Positions 1 to 8,211 of a stretch of 39,762 nt of DNA are shown one piece after another. Numbering within the stretch: position 1 is the stretch's first letter; each line of letters begins with the position of its first letter. Made by a program: the position numbers and the translations under genes. The notes beneath the pieces are model-generated. The model saw only the letters and a list, made by a program, of their open reading frames with translations, was not told the origin of the DNA and ran no database searches. This stretch comes from an uncultured Shimia sp. (lineage in GTDB: Bacteria > Pseudomonadota > Alphaproteobacteria > Rhodobacterales > Rhodobacteraceae). Location of the stretch: positions 1 to 39,762 of the forward strand of contig NZ_CAJXIV010000028.1 in NCBI RefSeq assembly GCF_913054185.1, written 5' to 3'.

Positions 1-430
1 TCCTACCACCCCAGCCATTTCATCGACCATCAATAGACGAAGACCTCACTCGGCCTCACCGATCAGGTTTGCCCCCAGAAATGCCCCTGTAAGTGCCCCT
101 ATGGAAGGCTGTGTCTGAGCATTGTCAGCAAGTGTAGGCATAGGGATAAGTAAAGATGGCGCAGGATAGAGAACCGGAGAACCCCGGAAGCTCCCCCGCC
201 TTGCATAGCGCCCCCCCAGACCACAAGAACTCTGACGTCAGAGCCGACTTTGCAATGTTTGTTGATCCAAAGCAGCCTCTTTTCGCCAAAATTGCCTAGA
301 GAGCCATAGAGGTCGGGTAGGGCCACTCTGCCTGTCGTCAGAGCTTTTGGAAGCAAGGGAGGCTTAAACTAAGAGTGAGTTTGGCTCATCTGGTTGGTGT
401 GATTAGTCGACAAGGAATTAGACTTTTGAC
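1..430. other. Region without a supportable gene
   Basis: No reading frame here has a recognisable product or a convincing ribosome site. The longest minus-strand frame (99-356) would need a TTG start and gives a low-complexity sequence. A perfect 12-bp palindrome TCTGACGTCAGA lies at 231-242, and the related GACGTCAGA recurs near 1230, beyond the other side of the decayed insertion sequence. I cannot tell whether these mark element ends. Confidence 0.5.
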
Positions 431-449
431 CACCATTGGTCCGAGGACA

Positions 450-822
450 ATGGTCGAATGCTGAGATAGAACCAGCCTCAACCGATGATCTTCAGACAAG
501 TGAAGTCTGTCTGCCAAAGCTGATTGAGGGCCATCGTTTTGTCTGTGAACGTCACCGCCAATTCTCGCGGTGACAGCTCCGTCTCATTTTAAGCCAGTTG
601 TACGGATTTGCGCCTCACCGCGTCGGGGATGCGGTTCCAAACGTACCTGGGCTTGGGCGATTGGTCCTGCAGGCCAGCCGCGCCACGCTGCTGAAATCGG
701 TCATACCAACGATAAAAGGTGGTGCGGGGGATGCCAAGTTTGGCCAACGTCTGGCGCGCTGAAAGGTGGCGCTCTTCGACCAGCCGGATGATTTCCAGCT
801 TCTCAGATGCAGCACGCCTCAT
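450..822 (-). pseudogene. IS3 orfB remnant (DDE transposase, N-terminal part)
   Basis: The frame opens at ATG 822 and reads an HTH_21/HTH_29-like start (MRRAASEKLEIIRLVEER, then LGIPRTTFYRWYDRF) as in IS3 orfB. It meets a TAA at 589-591. In the same frame, ELSPRELAVTFTD follows and then jumps straight to NQLWQTDFT, the segment around the first catalytic Asp of the rve/DDE domain. About 50 residues that normally separate these blocks are missing, which indicates an internal deletion. A further stop follows KIIG, before GWFYLS. The rest of the catalytic core (second Asp, Glu) is absent. Confidence 0.8.
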
Positions 823-1164
823 TCCCGGTCGCCCCCATCGTCGATCAAGCTTTGTTGAGAAGGCGCAACTCCCGCGCTTGCTCCGTCACGGCCTCCACGG
901 CGTAAATCCTTGACTGCGTCGGTCGTGGCAGCCCGCGCTGTGCCCCCCGCAAGCCGCTTTTCTCGGCTTCCATGAAGTCCTTCGACCATTTGTAGTAAAC
1001 ACCCGGCGATATACTTCGCGACAGCACGACCCCGCAATAATGTCCTCGCCGCGCAAACCATCCGGAACAATTTTGAACTACTCTTCTGCAGAATACTGTT
1101 TGCGAGTAGCCCTTTTGATGTCTTCGACGATCTTCTCGCCTGGACTCTTCGTTGTCTTTCTCAT
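819..1164 (-). pseudogene. IS3 orfA remnant (helix-turn-helix protein)
   Basis: Translation from the ATG at 1164 gives MRKTTKSPGEKIVEDIKRAT and then a premature TAG at 1078-1080, right after the QYSAEE segment. Family-like segments continue in other frames: VYYKWSKDFMEA in one, and KRLAGGTARAATTDAVKDLR then SLIDDGGDRE in another, ending at a TGA at 819-821. At least one nonsense change and two frameshifts are needed to reconcile these with an intact orfA of about 115-125 residues. The identification rests on remembered similarity to IS3-type orfA leucine-zipper/HTH proteins. Confidence 0.75.
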
Positions 1165-1411
1165 CGTGCACTCCTCGGTGGTTACTATGAGCCAGCAACA
1201 CTCCCTTATCAAATCGCTCTATTTGGACCCATAAGCGCAGACGTCAGACAGGCCACTCACACAACTGCGACAGGCTGTGTTCATCCATCTGCTCAAAGAT
1301 CCAACTTGGAGGGCTTGATCAGGGCGCCAAAAGGTAACACCATACTCAGGCTTCTCACAGACCTGAGGAGAGCCTTTGGTTACAACGGAAATTGATACGG
1401 GACTTGTCACT

Positions 1412-2155
1412 ATGAAATATTCTTTGAACTGTGTGTTGTCCTTGATGATCGCATTGTTCGGAGCAAACTCGAGTATTGCGGAAACTGTAAAGTTTGGAAC
1501 TTTCGACTTTGCGCCATATGTTCTTCACGATGATCCAGAAGGCCGCCTCGGCTTCTTTGTGGATATCAGCACGGCCATTGTCGATCGAGCGGACGTTTCT
1601 TTTACCAACAGCGTATTACCCATTGCGCGGGTGGTGAAGGACCTGGAGCGCGGCATTACCGATTGTGTGGTTGCTCTGCAAACTCCGTGGTCATTAGAGA
1701 CTTTGGTTCAAGTTTCCGAAATCCACGATCGATTGGACATAATTATTGCGACACGGCCACAACTTGAAATCTCTGGCATCAGTGATCTGCGCGGCCGACG
1801 ATTGGCAATTCCACGAGGTACGTTCAGAAGCTCACCCGTTATGACTGAGCCGGATATTGAACGCGTTTTAACAAATGACTACCAGCAAAGTATACAGTTG
1901 TTGTTGGCTGGTCGGGTCGATGCAATTGCCGGAACTGCGGTTAGTCTTTACCATAGTTTTGCAACCGAAAACGTAACACGACGTGACGTTGGTGTTGTCC
2001 TTTCGGTCGAGAGCAATTCCCTGTGGCTGCAATGTGCCAAAGGTCAAGTTTCCGAAGAGACATTGGCAAAAATGGATCAGGCGACCAATGCGCTGCGAGA
2101 CGAAGGTGTATTCGAAACCTTTGTGCAACGTTACATTCCACCTGAGTTCAAATAG
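1412..2155 (+). CDS. Periplasmic solute-binding protein, family 3 (sensor-linked)
   Basis: A 247-residue exported protein. ATG 1412 is preferred over the in-frame ATG at 1376 because it puts a normal signal peptide (KYS, hydrophobic core, cut after SIA) at the N terminus. The mature part resembles type-2 periplasmic amino-acid-type binding proteins (SBP_bac_3): FDFAPYVL near the start, a central hinge with ISDLRGRRLAIPRG, and a C-terminal AMDQATN/LRDEG-like helix. No transporter genes are nearby. Its TAG stop (2153-2155) overlaps the GTG start of the hybrid histidine kinase, so the two are probably translated together and the protein may act as a ligand receptor for the kinase. The ligand cannot be predicted. 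Confidence 0.75.
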   Translation: MKYSLNCVLSLMIALFGANSSIAETVKFGTFDFAPYVLHDDPEGRLGFFVDISTAIVDRADVSFTNSVLPIARVVKDLERGITDCVVALQTPWSLETLVQVSEIHDRLDIIIATRPQLEISGISDLRGRRLAIPRGTFRSSPVMTEPDIERVLTNDYQQSIQLLLAGRVDAIAGTAVSLYHSFATENVTRRDVGVVLSVESNSLWLQCAKGQVSEETLAKMDQATNALRDEGVFETFVQRYIPPEFK

Positions 2156-4863
2156 TGTCAGGACCGGACAACACTTGGCGCAAGAATTTTTCGAATAGCC
2201 TTTCGTTTCGGCAAGCACGTGTTGCGGTGGTTGTTGGATTTATTCTGGGTATTGGCTTTAGCGCCATTCAAATTTTGTCGGATCTTCGACGGGAGATCCG
2301 ACAAACAGATGCGACATTTGAGCAGTCTCTAAAAATACTGGAAGAGCCTGCGTTTCAAGCGGCATTTGGACTCGACAAAGTGTTGGCTCAGACCGTTGTG
2401 AATGGATTGTTTCATCAATTGGCGATTTCTGAAGCGACTATTATCGATAGCTATGGCGACACGATGTACTCAAGGACCCGCCCACAATTAAAGACGTCCC
2501 TGTCCTGGTTGGCAGAAGGGATATTTGGAGAGGTCAAGTCGTATTCTACGCAACTGGTGGAGAAGAGAACCAACTTCTACGCCGGTGAGCTAATCATCCG
2601 TGTCGATACAAATGTTATTGCCAGAGATTTTTTTAAACGCTCTGGGCTCGTCTTGGGCTTTGGTGTCCTAAGAAACGTTTTGTTAGCGACTGTCCTTGCC
2701 TTAATTTACCACAAAATGCTGACCAAGCCGCTTAGGGAGATTGCTGACCACATCCACCGGGGAGCAACGGAACTTCCTGTATCCAAAACGCATGAAAAAG
2801 ATGAGTTGAGTGAAATTGCACTTGAGTACAACAAACTGTCGCACGCCCGCGCGCAGGCTGTCACACGCCTCAAAGAGGAGGAGCGGAGGTACCGGCGATT
2901 GATTGCAAACAGTCAGGTTTCGCTATCCAACGCCGACTACTCGGAGGTTATCAAATCACTCAATCAACTTCGCAACGAAGGGGTAGATGATCTTCGGCAC
3001 TATCTTGACGAGCACGAAGATGCTGCCTGGCAGCTGTTCACAACAATTGAAGTTCTGAGTGCCAACGATGCAACTCTGAAACTGTTCGGGGCTGGGTCCG
3101 AAGACGAGCTGATGCAGCAGTCCGAAAAAACGTTCGGTCCAGAAACAATTGTTATGTTTGAGGATCAGCTTTGCGCGATTTGGGACAAACAAGGTTTGTT
3201 CCGGGCAGAAACAACTTTTTACACTTTGACTGGGGAGGAAATCATTGGTGTGATCTCGCTCCCGCTGCCTGACACAGACGCAGGTTTCAGCAGCATTCCT
3301 GTCAGTATTCTGGATATTACCGAATTCAAGAATGCGGAAACAGAACTCACGTTCCGAGGTGAAATCATCGAAGTGGTTGGCGAAGGCGTGCTTGTTTCGC
3401 GGGTGTCCGATGGGGTGATTATTTACACAAATGCGTCACTTGATGCCACGTTTGGCTATGATCGCGGTGAGCTTACTGGTCGTGTCGTCAGCTTGCTGAA
3501 TGCAAAAACTGACCCGTCCCCTGAAGAGGTGTCGTCGACCATTGCCGACAAAATTTTGAACGGCGACCGATGGGAAGGAGAAGTGCTCAACGTTCACAAG
3601 GACGGATCCCTGTTTTGGAGTGAGGTTTCAGTGACCGGATTTGAGCACTCTGTACATGGCGCTTTGGCTATTGCGGTCCAATCCGACATTTCGGATCGCA
3701 AATTGCTTGAAGACCAACTCCGGCAATCGCAACGTATGGAAGCAGTTGGTCAATTGACAGGTGGGGTGGCCCACGACTTCAACAACCTGTTGGCGGTCAT
3801 GCTTGGCAATACCGAAATGCTTGAGGATCTGGCAGACAAGACACCAGAAACAACGAAATTCATCAATACCATCAAATCAGCTGTGGACCGGGCTTCCTCG
3901 TTGACCGGTCGGTTGCTGGCGTTCTCTAGGCAATCGACGTTGGCTCCTGTTCCAGCAAATGTATGTGATTTGATTGGCGGTATCGACGACATGTTGCAAA
4001 GAACGTTGGGGGCCACCATCGAACTGGCTGTGGCGTGCCCCGACGACCTCTGGCCCGCGTTGATCGACACCCATGAATTTGAAAACGCACTAATTAATCT
4101 CGTGCTGAATGCGAGGGACGCCATGCCACGGGGCGGGCGACTGACCATAGAAACTCAGAATGCGACTTTGGACGAGTCCTACGCTGCGCTATCAACAGAG
4201 GTTACCCCTGGAGATTATGTGCAGGTGACGGTGAGTGACACAGGGATGGGCATGTCAGAAGATGTTCAACTCAAGGTGTTTGAGCCGTTCTTCACAACAA
4301 AAGATGTCGGCAAGGGCAGCGGCCTCGGACTCAGCATGGTCTTTGGTTTTGCTAAACAGTCAAATGGGCATGTCACGATCTACAGCGAAGAAGGTCACGG
4401 AACGTCTGTGAGACTCTATTTGCCCCGCTCTAAAGAAGCGGTGGCTGAGGTAGAGGCGTTTCAAAGCGTGCAAGAGCACGCGCGAGGTGTCGGGCACATC
4501 TTGGTGGTCGAAGACGACGCTGCCGTGCGGAATATCTCCGCTTCCATATTGCGAACTCATGGCTACACCGTCCAAGAGGCAGAAAATGGTCATGAGGCAG
4601 ACCAACACTTGCGAGATGGTCTGAGCTTTGACCTTTTGTTCACGGATATGGTGTTGCCGGGTGGCCTCAACGGGGTTGAAATTGCCGCACTAGCTCAAAA
4701 ATGCCACCCCAATATCAAGGTGCTTTATACCACGGGATTTGCGGAAAACTCATCTGTCGAGGTTCGTAAATTGGTCAGCAGTGGTTTGTTGATCAACAAA
4801 CCGTTTCTAAGGGCGACATTGCTCGAAAAAGTGCAGCAAGTTTTGGAAAACAAAAGTGCTTGA
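2155..4863 (+). CDS. Membrane hybrid histidine kinase (PAS-PAS-HisKA-HATPase-REC)
   Basis: A 902-residue inner-membrane sensor kinase starting at GTG 2155, overlapping the preceding stop by one base. Order: TM1 about 21-41, extracytoplasmic segment about 45-160, TM2 about 164-186, HAMP about 187-240, two PAS-like regions about 300-395 and 400-520, a HisKA/HATPase core of the HWE-unlike 'GGVAHDFNNLL' type with phospho-His540, N box NLVLNARDAM, G boxes DTGMGMS and GSGLGLSMV, then a receiver domain about 778-898 with Asp831 in FTDMVLPGG. It should autophosphorylate on His540 and pass phosphate to its own Asp831 or to a partner such as the receiver protein encoded convergently at 4950-5354. The signal is unknown; the coupled binding protein is the best candidate input. 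Confidence 0.9.
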   Translation: MSGPDNTWRKNFSNSLSFRQARVAVVVGFILGIGFSAIQILSDLRREIRQTDATFEQSLKILEEPAFQAAFGLDKVLAQTVVNGLFHQLAISEATIIDSYGDTMYSRTRPQLKTSLSWLAEGIFGEVKSYSTQLVEKRTNFYAGELIIRVDTNVIARDFFKRSGLVLGFGVLRNVLLATVLALIYHKMLTKPLREIADHIHRGATELPVSKTHEKDELSEIALEYNKLSHARAQAVTRLKEEERRYRRLIANSQVSLSNADYSEVIKSLNQLRNEGVDDLRHYLDEHEDAAWQLFTTIEVLSANDATLKLFGAGSEDELMQQSEKTFGPETIVMFEDQLCAIWDKQGLFRAETTFYTLTGEEIIGVISLPLPDTDAGFSSIPVSILDITEFKNAETELTFRGEIIEVVGEGVLVSRVSDGVIIYTNASLDATFGYDRGELTGRVVSLLNAKTDPSPEEVSSTIADKILNGDRWEGEVLNVHKDGSLFWSEVSVTGFEHSVHGALAIAVQSDISDRKLLEDQLRQSQRMEAVGQLTGGVAHDFNNLLAVMLGNTEMLEDLADKTPETTKFINTIKSAVDRASSLTGRLLAFSRQSTLAPVPANVCDLIGGIDDMLQRTLGATIELAVACPDDLWPALIDTHEFENALINLVLNARDAMPRGGRLTIETQNATLDESYAALSTEVTPGDYVQVTVSDTGMGMSEDVQLKVFEPFFTTKDVGKGSGLGLSMVFGFAKQSNGHVTIYSEEGHGTSVRLYLPRSKEAVAEVEAFQSVQEHARGVGHILVVEDDAAVRNISASILRTHGYTVQEAENGHEADQHLRDGLSFDLLFTDMVLPGGLNGVEIAALAQKCHPNIKVLYTTGFAENSSVEVRKLVSSGLLINKPFLRATLLEKVQQVLENKSA

Positions 4864-4910
4864 AGCGTCTATTCGACTGCTCGCGCAATCCATGTCCAAC
4901 CTCTTGCGTC

Positions 4911-4941
4911 CTGTTGTTGGCAGTGCCGCCGCCAACAACAG
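4911..4941. terminator. Perfect hairpin between convergent genes
   Basis: CTGTTGTTGGC (4911-4921) is the exact inverse of GCCAACAACAG (4931-4941), separated by 9 bases. It sits between the stop of the hybrid kinase (4863) and the stop of the convergent receiver gene (4950), where a bidirectional terminator is expected. There is no T run on either side, so intrinsic termination is not certain. Confidence 0.5.
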
Positions 4942-4949
4942 TTGAGGCC

Positions 4950-5354
4950 TCACATGGATTGCTCTTGCTTCTGAGCCAACGTTCCGGCTTCCGTTTGCAG
5001 AACGTCTCTCAGAAGGTCACGAGACAGCGGTTTGTGCATGTTGTCGCCGACATCAATATCGCGTGCTTGGGCAATCAATTTTGCCGCTTCCATGGATGGC
5101 GCTCCTCCGCCTGTCATAAAACGCAAACGCATTGGTCGGGTGAGTGCGGCTATTCCGGAGATGACTTCGATCCCGTCCATCTGTGGCATGTTAATGTCAA
5201 CAAGCAACAAAGCTGGCTCGTCGCTTTCTCGCAGTCTTTCCAAAAGTTTGAGGCCATTGCTGCAGATTTCGGTTTCCCACCCATCTCGAGTTGCAACATG
5301 CGCCAAATACTCCGCAAACTCTACATTGTCGTCCGCGATGTACAATTTTTGCAT
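4950..5354 (-). CDS. Single-domain response regulator (CheY-like receiver)
   Basis: A 134-residue stand-alone receiver. ATG 5354 is chosen over an upstream in-frame start at 5402 because the fold begins directly with MQKLYIADDN and AGGA lies 8 bases before it. Acidic pocket residues are in IADDN, the phospho-acceptor is Asp53 in LVDINMPQMDG, the Thr switch lies in RFMTGGG and the conserved Lys in MHKPL. There is no output domain. Together with the convergent hybrid kinase ending at 4863 it could form a phosphorelay or act as a phosphate sink; the pairing is inferred from proximity only. Confidence 0.85.
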   Translation of the reverse strand: MQKLYIADDNVEFAEYLAHVATRDGWETEICSNGLKLLERLRESDEPALLLVDINMPQMDGIEVISGIAALTRPMRLRFMTGGGAPSMEAAKLIAQARDIDVGDNMHKPLSRDLLRDVLQTEAGTLAQKQEQSM

Positions 5355-5608
5355 CCGGGCAATCCTAGTTAGTTGGGATGAGACAAACCCAAGCCTACCC
5401 AATCCCCGACAAAAAGCAACTCATCGACCCCATCCAAGGTCAGTTTCGGTTTTTTGAAGCTCGTGGGCTACTTCGGCAAGCTGCATACCTTCTGCGTTGA
5501 AGAGAATGAGAAACCCCGTTTCCTTCGTTGTTGTCGGATTAACCGCGCGGTTTTTTACTCCGTAAGACCCGTTTCTCAGGTTCGCTTCGGGCTGGAAGCA
5601 GTTATTGA

Positions 5609-6163
5609 TCACGAAACACGCCTACAGCAGCATAGCGCCGCAGCCTTAAAACGAGCCTCCTTGCGTATCCAAAATAGAAGCAACGTAAGGAGATACACCA
5701 TGAAATCGTTTCGCATCCTCGTCAATGTTGTCTCGGGTTTCCGTATACCATTCCTGACTTCAGTCGTTGAGTACACCGGGACGCCGATCGCTCCTAAGTC
5801 CTTTGCTTCCTCTTGGATTGGGCAAACCGATTCATCGTAGCCATCGCGCCCTTTCACTCGGCCTCCGACAACCTGATAGTCGCAGTAAAACCAGACAGTC
5901 CGGCTGTTGTCCACGCCACCCCGCTTGGCAGACTCGGACCTCCATCCCAATTCCGACATCATATGGCGAAGACGGTTTTGACCAGTCTTCAGCTCCTCGT
6001 GGAAGATTTTGGCTAACACCTCTCGAGGTACCGCAAACACCTCCATGGCGGCCAACTTCTCCTCCTGGCGACCCAGCAGAACTTCTCGAGTTCCTCCCAT
6101 GAGTTGCTTCATGACAGGAGTTTGGATTGACGAAAGGTTCAAGGAGCGCGGGGGGTAAGTCAT
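5609..6163 (-). CDS. Hypothetical protein, possibly a decayed mobile-element fragment
   Basis: A 184-codon minus-strand frame, unrecognised as a whole. Residues about 40-95 (VFAVPREVLAKIF through HMMSELGWRS and RTVWFYCDY) look like real protein and recall the small winged-helix tail found at the C terminus of phage or plasmid primase/VapE-like proteins; this is a weak impression. The C-terminal part (after about residue 140, with LLTLLLFWIRK and CCCRR) looks non-coding. There is no clear ribosome site. It is probably a fragment; the surrounding 5403-6206 has no other supportable gene. Confidence 0.25.
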   Translation of the reverse strand: MTYPPRSLNLSSIQTPVMKQLMGGTREVLLGRQEEKLAAMEVFAVPREVLAKIFHEELKTGQNRLRHMMSELGWRSESAKRGGVDNSRTVWFYCDYQVVGGRVKGRDGYDESVCPIQEEAKDLGAIGVPVYSTTEVRNGIRKPETTLTRMRNDFMVYLLTLLLFWIRKEARFKAAALCCCRRVS

Positions 6164-6389
6164 TAGACACCCGATGCTCCATCAGACCGTTTTATAGGTC
6201 GCGACGTTGAGCCGTCCTCCACCATGGGATTGGCTCAACGATGAACTCTCCAATGAACGCACCGAAGACCTAAGCCTTAGGGCCAGATGCTCAAGTCTTC
6301 CTCTCCGCCTTCGTCTAAGTTATCAACCAACAATCAGTGGATACATGCCGCCAATCAGATGCCGCAGTGTCCGTCACATAGGAGTTGCT

Positions 6390-6821
6390 ATGCTTTTCAT
6401 CCATCGCCTTGTTGCAATCGTTTTGCTGGCCGCCCCGACTATCGCACACGCGCAATCCACAGAGACTGCGCCGCTTGGACTGTCGCTTGAGCTAAATGCC
6501 GTTCAGGACGTTGAAAACGCTTGCCGGTTTACCTTTGTAGCCAAGAACGACACAGGCTCTGCAATCGATAAGGCCGTATTTGAAACGGTGATTTTTGACA
6601 CTTCCGGCAGCGTAGTGCGCTTGTCTCTATTTGACTTTCGCGACTTGCCGGAAGGTCGTCCTCGTGTGCGCCAATTTGACGTACCGGAAGTGAAATGCAA
6701 CAGCATTGGCCAAACGCTCATCAATGGAACAAGCACGTGCATCGTAAACGGTGCAGAAAGTGACATTTGCGGCGACGGACTTACGATCAGCAGCCGTATC
6801 ACCGTTAAGTTACTGGGATAA
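6390..6821 (+). CDS. Secreted hypothetical protein preceding the TonB-ExbBD operon
   Basis: A 143-residue protein starting at ATG 6390, which has AGGAG 5 bases upstream; the longer frame from 6207 adds a meaningless N terminus. A signal peptide is clear (LFIHRLVAIVLLAAPTIAHA, cut before Q). The mature part is a beta-rich domain with four Cys (in ACRF, VKCN, STCIV and DICG) that could form two disulfides in the periplasm. No family name is recognised. It ends 5 bases before exbB, so it is probably co-transcribed and may be a periplasmic accessory of the energy-transduction complex. Confidence 0.7.
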   Translation: MLFIHRLVAIVLLAAPTIAHAQSTETAPLGLSLELNAVQDVENACRFTFVAKNDTGSAIDKAVFETVIFDTSGSVVRLSLFDFRDLPEGRPRVRQFDVPEVKCNSIGQTLINGTSTCIVNGAESDICGDGLTISSRITVKLLG

Positions 6822-6826
6822 ATACT

Positions 6827-7471
6827 ATGAATGGATTGCGCGATGTGGTGGCCCTGGGTGGGCCGGTGGTGGCAATTTTGCTGGTGATGTCGGTTCTAAC
6901 TGTTGCTGTCACTATCTACAAACTCTGGCAGTTCGCGGCCTGCGGGGTTGGGCGGCACAAGGTGCTGTCAGACGCGCTTGTCGCATGGGACTCCGGTGAT
7001 GCGGGTGGTGCGCGGGTGCGCCTCACCGGCAGCAAGAGCTATCTGGCGCCATTTATCGAAACCGCAATGCATAAGCCAAACTCTCAAGCCCTGAGCGACC
7101 GTTTGGATGCAGAAGCTGGTTTGGCGCTGGCCGGGTTGGAGCGTGGCTTTCGCCTTCTGGACACCATCGCACAATTGGCCCCCTTACTGGGCCTCTTCGG
7201 AACTGTCCTCGGGATGATCGAAGCCTTCCAAAGCTTGCAAACTGCTGGCGCTTCCGTTGACCCCTCGCTGCTCGCAGGTGGCATCTGGGTCGCTTTGGTC
7301 ACCACCGCTGTCGGGCTCGCCGTGGCAATGCCAACCTCCATGGTGCTGTCCTGGTTGGAGAGTCGCACCGCACAGGAACGGGTCTTTGCAGACAAGGCGC
7401 TGCGCACGGTATTGATGCCACAAGACATCATACAACCACCGTCCGCCAACGCCCTGGCGGATCATGCGTAA
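6827..7471 (+). CDS. exbB: ExbB/TolQ/MotA-family proton channel
   Basis: A 214-residue inner-membrane protein of the ExbB/TolQ family, the pentameric scaffold that conducts protons to energise a TonB-type arm. TM1 is near residues 8-30 (VALGGPVVAILLVMSVLTVAVTIY). The family's conserved pair of C-terminal helices is at about 112-180, with APLLGLFGTVLGMIEAFQ and WVALVTTAVGLAVAMPTSM. The length is typical of short ExbB forms. Its 3' end overlaps the start of exbD by 8 bases (7464-7471), supporting an operon with two exbD-like genes and a TonB-like gene. Confidence 0.92.
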   Translation: MNGLRDVVALGGPVVAILLVMSVLTVAVTIYKLWQFAACGVGRHKVLSDALVAWDSGDAGGARVRLTGSKSYLAPFIETAMHKPNSQALSDRLDAEAGLALAGLERGFRLLDTIAQLAPLLGLFGTVLGMIEAFQSLQTAGASVDPSLLAGGIWVALVTTAVGLAVAMPTSMVLSWLESRTAQERVFADKALRTVLMPQDIIQPPSANALADHA

Positions 7472-7829
7472 TCTTGCCCCCTTTGTACGCCGCCCTCTGA
7501 CACTCACGCCGTTGATCGACGTGATTTTCCTGCTGCTCCTGTTTTTCATGCTGACGTCGACGTTTTCAACTTTTGGCGAAATCGAACTCAGCAACGCAAG
7601 CAAGGGCAGCGGCACAGTGGATGCATCTGTCGAGCGGTTCTTTGTGCAATTGGGCGCAGAGCGGCTGACCTTGAACGGTCAGCCTGCGACGCTGGACAGC
7701 ATTGCAGAGCGCGTCGTAACTGGGCAGCTTCTTGTCAGCCTTGATGCGGACGCCAGTGCCCAGCGTCTTGTGGACCTTTTGTACCGCATGCGCGCACGCG
7801 ATGGGCTCGACGTGTTGGTGCTGGAGTGA
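7464..7829 (+). CDS. exbD: ExbD/TolR-family protein 1
   Basis: A 121-residue ExbD-like protein with a short cytosolic N terminus (MRNLAPFVRRPL), one transmembrane helix and a periplasmic domain. The helix carries the family's proton-relay Asp in TPLIDVIFLLLLFFMLTS (Asp19). The periplasmic part ends in DLLYRMRARDGLDVLVLE. It overlaps exbB and is followed after 4 bases by a second exbD-like gene, so the complex may use two different ExbD subunits. Confidence 0.9.
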   Translation: MRNLAPFVRRPLTLTPLIDVIFLLLLFFMLTSTFSTFGEIELSNASKGSGTVDASVERFFVQLGAERLTLNGQPATLDSIAERVVTGQLLVSLDADASAQRLVDLLYRMRARDGLDVLVLE

Positions 7830-7833
7830 CCCG

Positions 7834-8211
7834 ATGATCCGCCAGCCGCCGCCCCGTAAAAAACGAGATTCGACCATTCCTTTGATCAATGTCGTGTTCT
7901 TGATGTTGGTCTTTTTCCTGATCGCGGGCACCGTCGCACCGCCGCTCGATCCGAATCTGCACCTCGTGCAAACCAACGAATTGGAAGGTCGGGAGCCGCC
8001 CGATGCCTTGGTTTTGCATGCAGACGGCAGTCTTAGCTTTCGTGGCCAGCCCACCTCCGCAGACGCACATGCCGCCGCCAACGGCACAGGCCCCACCCGT
8101 ATCGTGCCGGACCGGGACGTGCCCGCGCAACGGTTGATGGAGGTTACCGGAGCACTGCGCCGCGCAGGGGCAACTTCGGTGATTTTGGTAACCGAAAGAG
8201 CTCTTAAGTGA
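7834..8211 (+). CDS. exbD: ExbD/TolR-family protein 2 (Asp replaced by Asn)
   Basis: A 125-residue ExbD-like protein starting at ATG 7834; a longer in-frame start inside the previous gene is unlikely. The N terminus is basic (RKKRD), followed by one TM helix STIPLINVVFLMLVFFLIAG and a periplasmic domain. At the position where ExbD1 has the catalytic Asp (PLIDVIF) this protein has Asn (PLINVVF). That residue normally carries protons, so this copy may be structural rather than catalytic. The stop overlaps the GTG start of the TonB-like gene. Confidence 0.85.
   Translation: MIRQPPPRKKRDSTIPLINVVFLMLVFFLIAGTVAPPLDPNLHLVQTNELEGREPPDALVLHADGSLSFRGQPTSADAHAAANGTGPTRIVPDRDVPAQRLMEVTGALRRAGATSVILVTERALK

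Larger units (their letters stand above)
430..1230 (-). mobile_element. Decayed IS3-family insertion sequence
   Basis: Minus-strand DNA carries the two-ORF arrangement of IS3-family elements, orfA then orfB overlapping as ATGA at 819-822, but both frames are broken. Recognisable transposase segments are spread over all three minus-strand frames, so the element cannot make transposase. The outer limits are approximate because I could not identify a convincing pair of terminal inverted repeats or a target duplication. It borders the sensor-kinase locus that starts at 1412. Confidence 0.8.

Noticed and set aside
99..356. Minus-strand 85-codon reading frame
   Set aside because: It needs a TTG start, has no ribosome site and no family features; probably non-coding.
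1345..1367. CTCAGG-N11-CCTGAG before the first binding-protein gene
   Set aside because: Six-base arms are short enough to arise by chance, and no matching regulator or repeat copy was found.
5541..5556. AACCGCGCGGTT followed by TTTT as a terminator
   Set aside because: A loopless 12-bp palindrome folds poorly as an RNA hairpin, and no gene ends just before it on the plus strand.
5701..5840. Plus-strand 46-codon frame with a strong AAGGAG site
   Set aside because: The product is unrecognisable and lies antisense to another doubtful frame. Kept only as part of a finding.
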